Below are positions 62,531 to 64,000 of a DNA stretch of 64,000 bases, in pieces. Position 1 is the first letter of the stretch. Every line of letters begins with the position of its first letter. This stretch comes from Kitasatospora kifunensis (GTDB taxonomy: Bacteria; Actinomycetota; Actinomycetes; Streptomycetales; Streptomycetaceae): NCBI RefSeq assembly GCF_014203855.1, contig NZ_JACHJV010000001.1, forward strand, positions 2,852,001 through 2,916,000. The letters are read 5' to 3'. The notes under the pieces are model-generated. The model made no database searches and was not told where the DNA came from. It saw nothing but the letters and a program-made list of their open reading frames with translations. A program made the translations under genes and the position numbers.

Positions 62531-64000
62531 CCACTGCCACCGCCCCGGATTCCCCCGCCGACCTGGAGGAGCTGCCGGGTGCCGCGGACGAGGAGATCCC
62601 CGTCCCGCCCGGCGCCTCCGCCGCCCTGCTGCGCTCACTGCTCGCCCCGCACCGGCGCCGGGTGCTGGCCGGGATCGTGATGATCCTGCTCCAGCAGGCC
62701 GCGCTGCAGTCCGGGCCGCTGCTGGTGTCGCTGGCCATCGACCGGGCCATCCCGGCACTGCGCCACCACGACAGCGGCCCGCTGATCGCCGTCACCGCCG
62801 GCTACCTGGGCTGCGCCGCGCTCAGCACGCTGCTGCAGCGCGCCTTCATCCGGGTCTCGGGCCGGATCAACCAGGACGTGCTGCTCGAACTGCGCAGCCG
62901 GATCTTCCGGCACGCCCAACGGCTCGGCCTGGACTTCCACGAGCGCTACACCTCGGGCCGGATCATCTCCCGGGGCACCAGCGACGTGGACACCCTGCGC
63001 GAACTGCTCAACGAGGGTCTGCAGGAGCTGCTCGCGGTCTTCCTGTCGGTCTGCTACATCGCGGTCATCCTGCTGGTGATGGACTGGCGGCTGGGCCTGC
63101 TGGCGCTCAGCTCGGTGCTGCCGATGGCGCTGCTGGTCCGGATGTTCCGCACCCGCAGCTCCCGGGTCTACCGCGTCTCGCGCACCGCGGTCGCCTCGGT
63201 GATCGTCCGCTTCACCGAGACCATGAACGGCATCCGTCCGGTGCAGGCCTTCCGCCGGGAGAAGGACAACCAGGCCGCGTTCAGCGACATCAACCAGCAG
63301 TACGCCACCACCAACGCCAACGGCCTGCTGGAGATGGCGCGTTACGTCGCCTTCTCGCGGGCGACGGCGAACCTGTGGGTCACCGTGGTGGTGCTGGTGG
63401 GCGCCTACCTGGTGACGGACGGCAGCCTGGAGCTGGGCGTGCTGACCGGGTTCGTGCTCTACCTGCGGCGGTTGTACGACCCGATCGACCAGCTGGCGAT
63501 GTTCCTGAACAGCTACCAGTCGGCGGCGGCCGCGCTGGAGAAGATCTCCGGCCTGCTGGCCCAGGAGCCCTCGGTCGCCGAGCCGGTCACCCCGGTGCCG
63601 CTGCCGGCGACCACCAGCACCGGGCGCACGGTCGCCTTCACCGACGTCCGCTTCGCCTACCGCACCGGCCGCGAGATCCTGCCCGCCTTCTGCCTGACCC
63701 TGCCCGCCGGCCAGACCACCGCCGTGGTCGGCGCCACCGGCGCGGGCAAGTCCACCCTGGCCAAGCTGCTGGCCCGGTTCTACGACCCGACCAGCGGTCG
63801 GATCACGCTGGACGGGGTCGACCTGCGCGAGCTTGCCGCCGCCGAACTGCGGCGCGGGGTGGTGATGGTGACCCAGGAGTCCTTCCTCTTCTCCGGCACG
63901 GTCGCCGAGAACATCGCGGTGGGCCGTCCCGAGGCCAGCCGCGAGGAGATCGAGCAGGCCGCGAAGGCGATCGGCGCGCACGACTTCATCACCGCCCTGC
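62527..64000 (+). CDS. ABC exporter half-transporter, second subunit, cut by window end
   Basis: At least 491 residues from ATG at 62527. A 35-residue acidic and Pro-rich N-terminal tail precedes the membrane domain (helices near VLAGIVMILLQQAAL, LLAVFLSVCYIAVILLV, VTVVVLVGAYLV). The ATPase domain begins with Walker A GATGAGKST and the Q loop VTQESFLFSG; the signature and Walker B lie beyond the window. Translationally coupled to the upstream subunit. Confidence 0.9.
   Translation, partial: MTTATAPDSPADLEELPGAADEEIPVPPGASAALLRSLLAPHRRRVLAGIVMILLQQAALQSGPLLVSLAIDRAIPALRHHDSGPLIAVTAGYLGCAALSTLLQRAFIRVSGRINQDVLLELRSRIFRHAQRLGLDFHERYTSGRIISRGTSDVDTLRELLNEGLQELLAVFLSVCYIAVILLVMDWRLGLLALSSVLPMALLVRMFRTRSSRVYRVSRTAVASVIVRFTETMNGIRPVQAFRREKDNQAAFSDINQQYATTNANGLLEMARYVAFSRATANLWVTVVVLVGAYLVTDGSLELGVLTGFVLYLRRLYDPIDQLAMFLNSYQSAAAALEKISGLLAQEPSVAEPVTPVPLPATTSTGRTVAFTDVRFAYRTGREILPAFCLTLPAGQTTAVVGATGAGKSTLAKLLARFYDPTSGRITLDGVDLRELAAAELRRGVVMVTQESFLFSGTVAENIAVGRPEASREEIEQAAKAIGAHDFITAL

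Overview
This is high-GC actinomycete DNA, most likely from the Streptomycetaceae (Streptomyces, Kitasatospora or a close relative). The clues are strong GC bias at third codon positions, GTG and TTG starts, a glycine riboswitch before gcvT, two SseB-domain genes and a GlgX/L,D-transpeptidase neighbourhood. The two flanks look like ordinary chromosomal core. The middle holds an accessory element and a large biosynthetic gene cluster.

Left flank (1-12833): an oligopeptide/dipeptide ABC importer operon on the minus strand (oppC, oppA, oppB, oppD, partial oppF), two SseB-domain genes, then a plus-strand glycine/serine block: tandem glycine riboswitch, gcvT, gcvH, glyA and sdaA.

Accessory element (about 12832-16356): a perfect 57-bp direct repeat of the sdaA 3' end (12775-12831 and 16300-16356) brackets 3.5 kb. 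It carries a possible DndB/DGQHR-like gene, two small unknown genes and a VapBC-type toxin-antitoxin pair. I see no integrase in it.

Biosynthetic cluster (about 16391-54519): a highly split hybrid NRPS-PKS. It has a free C domain, a C-PCP protein, a KS-AT-ACP-aminotransferase-C megasynthase, a half-C-A-PCP protein, an A-PCP-C protein, a free A domain, an A protein whose PCP lacks its serine, and two free carrier proteins. A fossil third carrier gene still sits behind a recognisable promoter. Tailoring genes encode an AGAT-type amidinotransferase, a SznF-like diiron oxidase with a C-terminal cupin, a Rieske protein, a SyrP-like TauD hydroxylase, two membrane desaturase/hydroxylases, a methyltransferase, a UDP-galactopyranose mutase and a GT8 glycosyltransferase. 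There are also an MbtH protein, three free thioesterases and a heterodimeric ABC exporter. Read together they suggest an exported guanidino peptide with a beta-amino acid made by the PKS aminotransferase, N-oxidation of a guanidine, a beta-hydroxylated Asp/Asn-like residue and perhaps galactofuranosylation. I do not recognise the product.

The most striking observation is the SznF homologue. All seven diiron ligands known from SznF align at a constant +1 offset, but the first of the three cupin iron ligands is Tyr instead of His. This predicts guanidine N-hydroxylation with an altered or absent nitrosourea-forming rearrangement.

Right flank (54644-64000): a minus-strand anti-sigma-type ATPase, two L,D-transpeptidase lipoproteins, glgX and a second ABC exporter pair cut by the window end. 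No tRNA, rRNA, CRISPR array or insertion sequence was seen.
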